This document shows, piece after piece, positions 6,205 to 6,720 of a stretch of DNA of 6,720 nt. The DNA comes from Alphaproteobacteria bacterium (lineage in GTDB: Bacteria; Pseudomonadota; Alphaproteobacteria; UBA6615), in the NCBI GenBank assembly GCA_017643325.1, contig JAEPNS010000189.1, forward strand, positions 1-6,720. The letters are read 5' to 3'. The stretch's first letter is position 1. Each line of letters begins with the position of its first letter. The notes beneath the pieces are model-generated. The model did not search any database, was not told the origin of the DNA, and was given only the letters and a program-made list of their open reading frames with translations. A program made the translations under genes and the position numbers.

Positions 6205-6720
6205 ATGGGCCACTGCGTATTCATGTTGCGTCCCGACTCGATCTACGACGACAACCCGGCTGAGCAGTACCAGTTCCCCAGCATCTACTTGAGTCGCGCT
6301 GCCACCTGCGAGGGCGATTGGGTGGTCTATCTCGAACCCACCAAGGTGCCCCAATCCCGTGGCTATTTCGCGATTGCGAGGGTCCAAAAAATCATCGAGG
6401 ACCCGAAGGCCAACGGCATGTATCTCGCCATCATCGAGCCGGGCAGCTACCTCGACTTGGCCAAGTCAGTCCCGTTCCGAGACGGGCCTGACCCAATCGA
6501 GCGCGGCTTGCTGAACGAGGAAGGAAGGCTCTCCGGGCGCGCACAAGCTGCAATCCGGCCGATCTCGTCGGCAGACTTTCTCCGAATCCTCGACCGCGGG
6601 CTGGACCAAACCGACGAAGTCCTGCCCCGATGGGAAAGCGACCCTCATCAGGTGCAGGAAGAACAAGCCCCGTTCCTCGGTAAGGCGGACCGGCAGCGCG
6701 TCGAACAGCTCGTAACCCGG
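6205..6720 (+). CDS. HNH endonuclease family protein, N-terminal part only (cut by window edge)
   Basis: The frame is open to the end of the window, giving 172 residues from the ATG at 6205. I recognise the N-terminal region of a roughly 300-residue HNH endonuclease family (predicted restriction endonuclease, COG3440-like). Its features are LRPDSIYDD (8-16), YQFPSIYL (22-29), GDWVVYLEP (37-45), RGYFAIARVQKI (52-63), MYLAIIEPGSYLDLAKSVPF (72-91), ERGLLNEEGRLSGRAQAAIRP (99-119) and QEEQAPF (151-157). In the family the HNH catalytic domain follows this region, so it should lie beyond base 6720 and is not seen here. The start at 6205 fits the conserved block best; ATGs at 6223 and 6064 are alternatives, and no start has a good ribosome binding site. 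Composition is between that of the NERD gene and the core genes. Confidence 0.75.
   Translation, partial: MGHCVFMLRPDSIYDDNPAEQYQFPSIYLSRAATCEGDWVVYLEPTKVPQSRGYFAIARVQKIIEDPKANGMYLAIIEPGSYLDLAKSVPFRDGPDPIERGLLNEEGRLSGRAQAAIRPISSADFLRILDRGLDQTDEVLPRWESDPHQVQEEQAPFLGKADRQRVEQLVTR

Noticed and set aside
6124..6387. Minus-strand open frame of 87 codons opposite the HNH-family gene
   Set aside because: The plus-strand frame carries the recognisable conserved blocks over the same bases; the minus reading shows no family likeness.

Overview
The window looks like chromosomal DNA of a GC-rich alphaproteobacterium, possibly Rhodobacterales-like. The grounds are the very GC-rich core genes, the alphaproteobacterial look of ProA, ObgE and L21 (which has a Lys/Ala-rich and then acidic tail), and the recalled gene order rplU-rpmA-obgE-proB-proA. 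The taxonomic call is inference; no search was run.

Left and middle (1-4967), all on the minus strand. Read in the direction of transcription: a good sigma70-type promoter (4940-4967), a leader with a terminator-like hairpin, rplU (ribosomal protein L21), rpmA (L27), a probable intrinsic terminator, obgE (ribosome-associated GTPase), proB (glutamate 5-kinase, 4-nt overlap with obgE), an EamA/DMT-type membrane transporter, and proA (glutamyl-5-phosphate reductase, cut by the window edge). The cluster couples ribosome production and assembly with the first two steps of proline synthesis. The transporter sits between the two proline genes.

Junction (4968-5220). A noncoding spacer with a short perfect inverted repeat leads to a complete tRNA-Ser(CGA) on the plus strand, with encoded CCA.

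Right (5221-6720). Base composition falls sharply just after the tRNA and the genes become accessory. A membrane-anchored NERD-domain protein with a C-terminal topoisomerase-type zinc finger is on the minus strand. Facing away from it across a 179-nt spacer is the N-terminal part of what I recognise as an HNH endonuclease family protein, cut by the right edge. The spacer holds a 7-bp inverted repeat that could be an operator. Two nuclease-type genes placed divergently beside a tRNA-Ser suggest the edge of a genomic island or a small defence locus, but no integrase, transposase or second attachment site is visible here.
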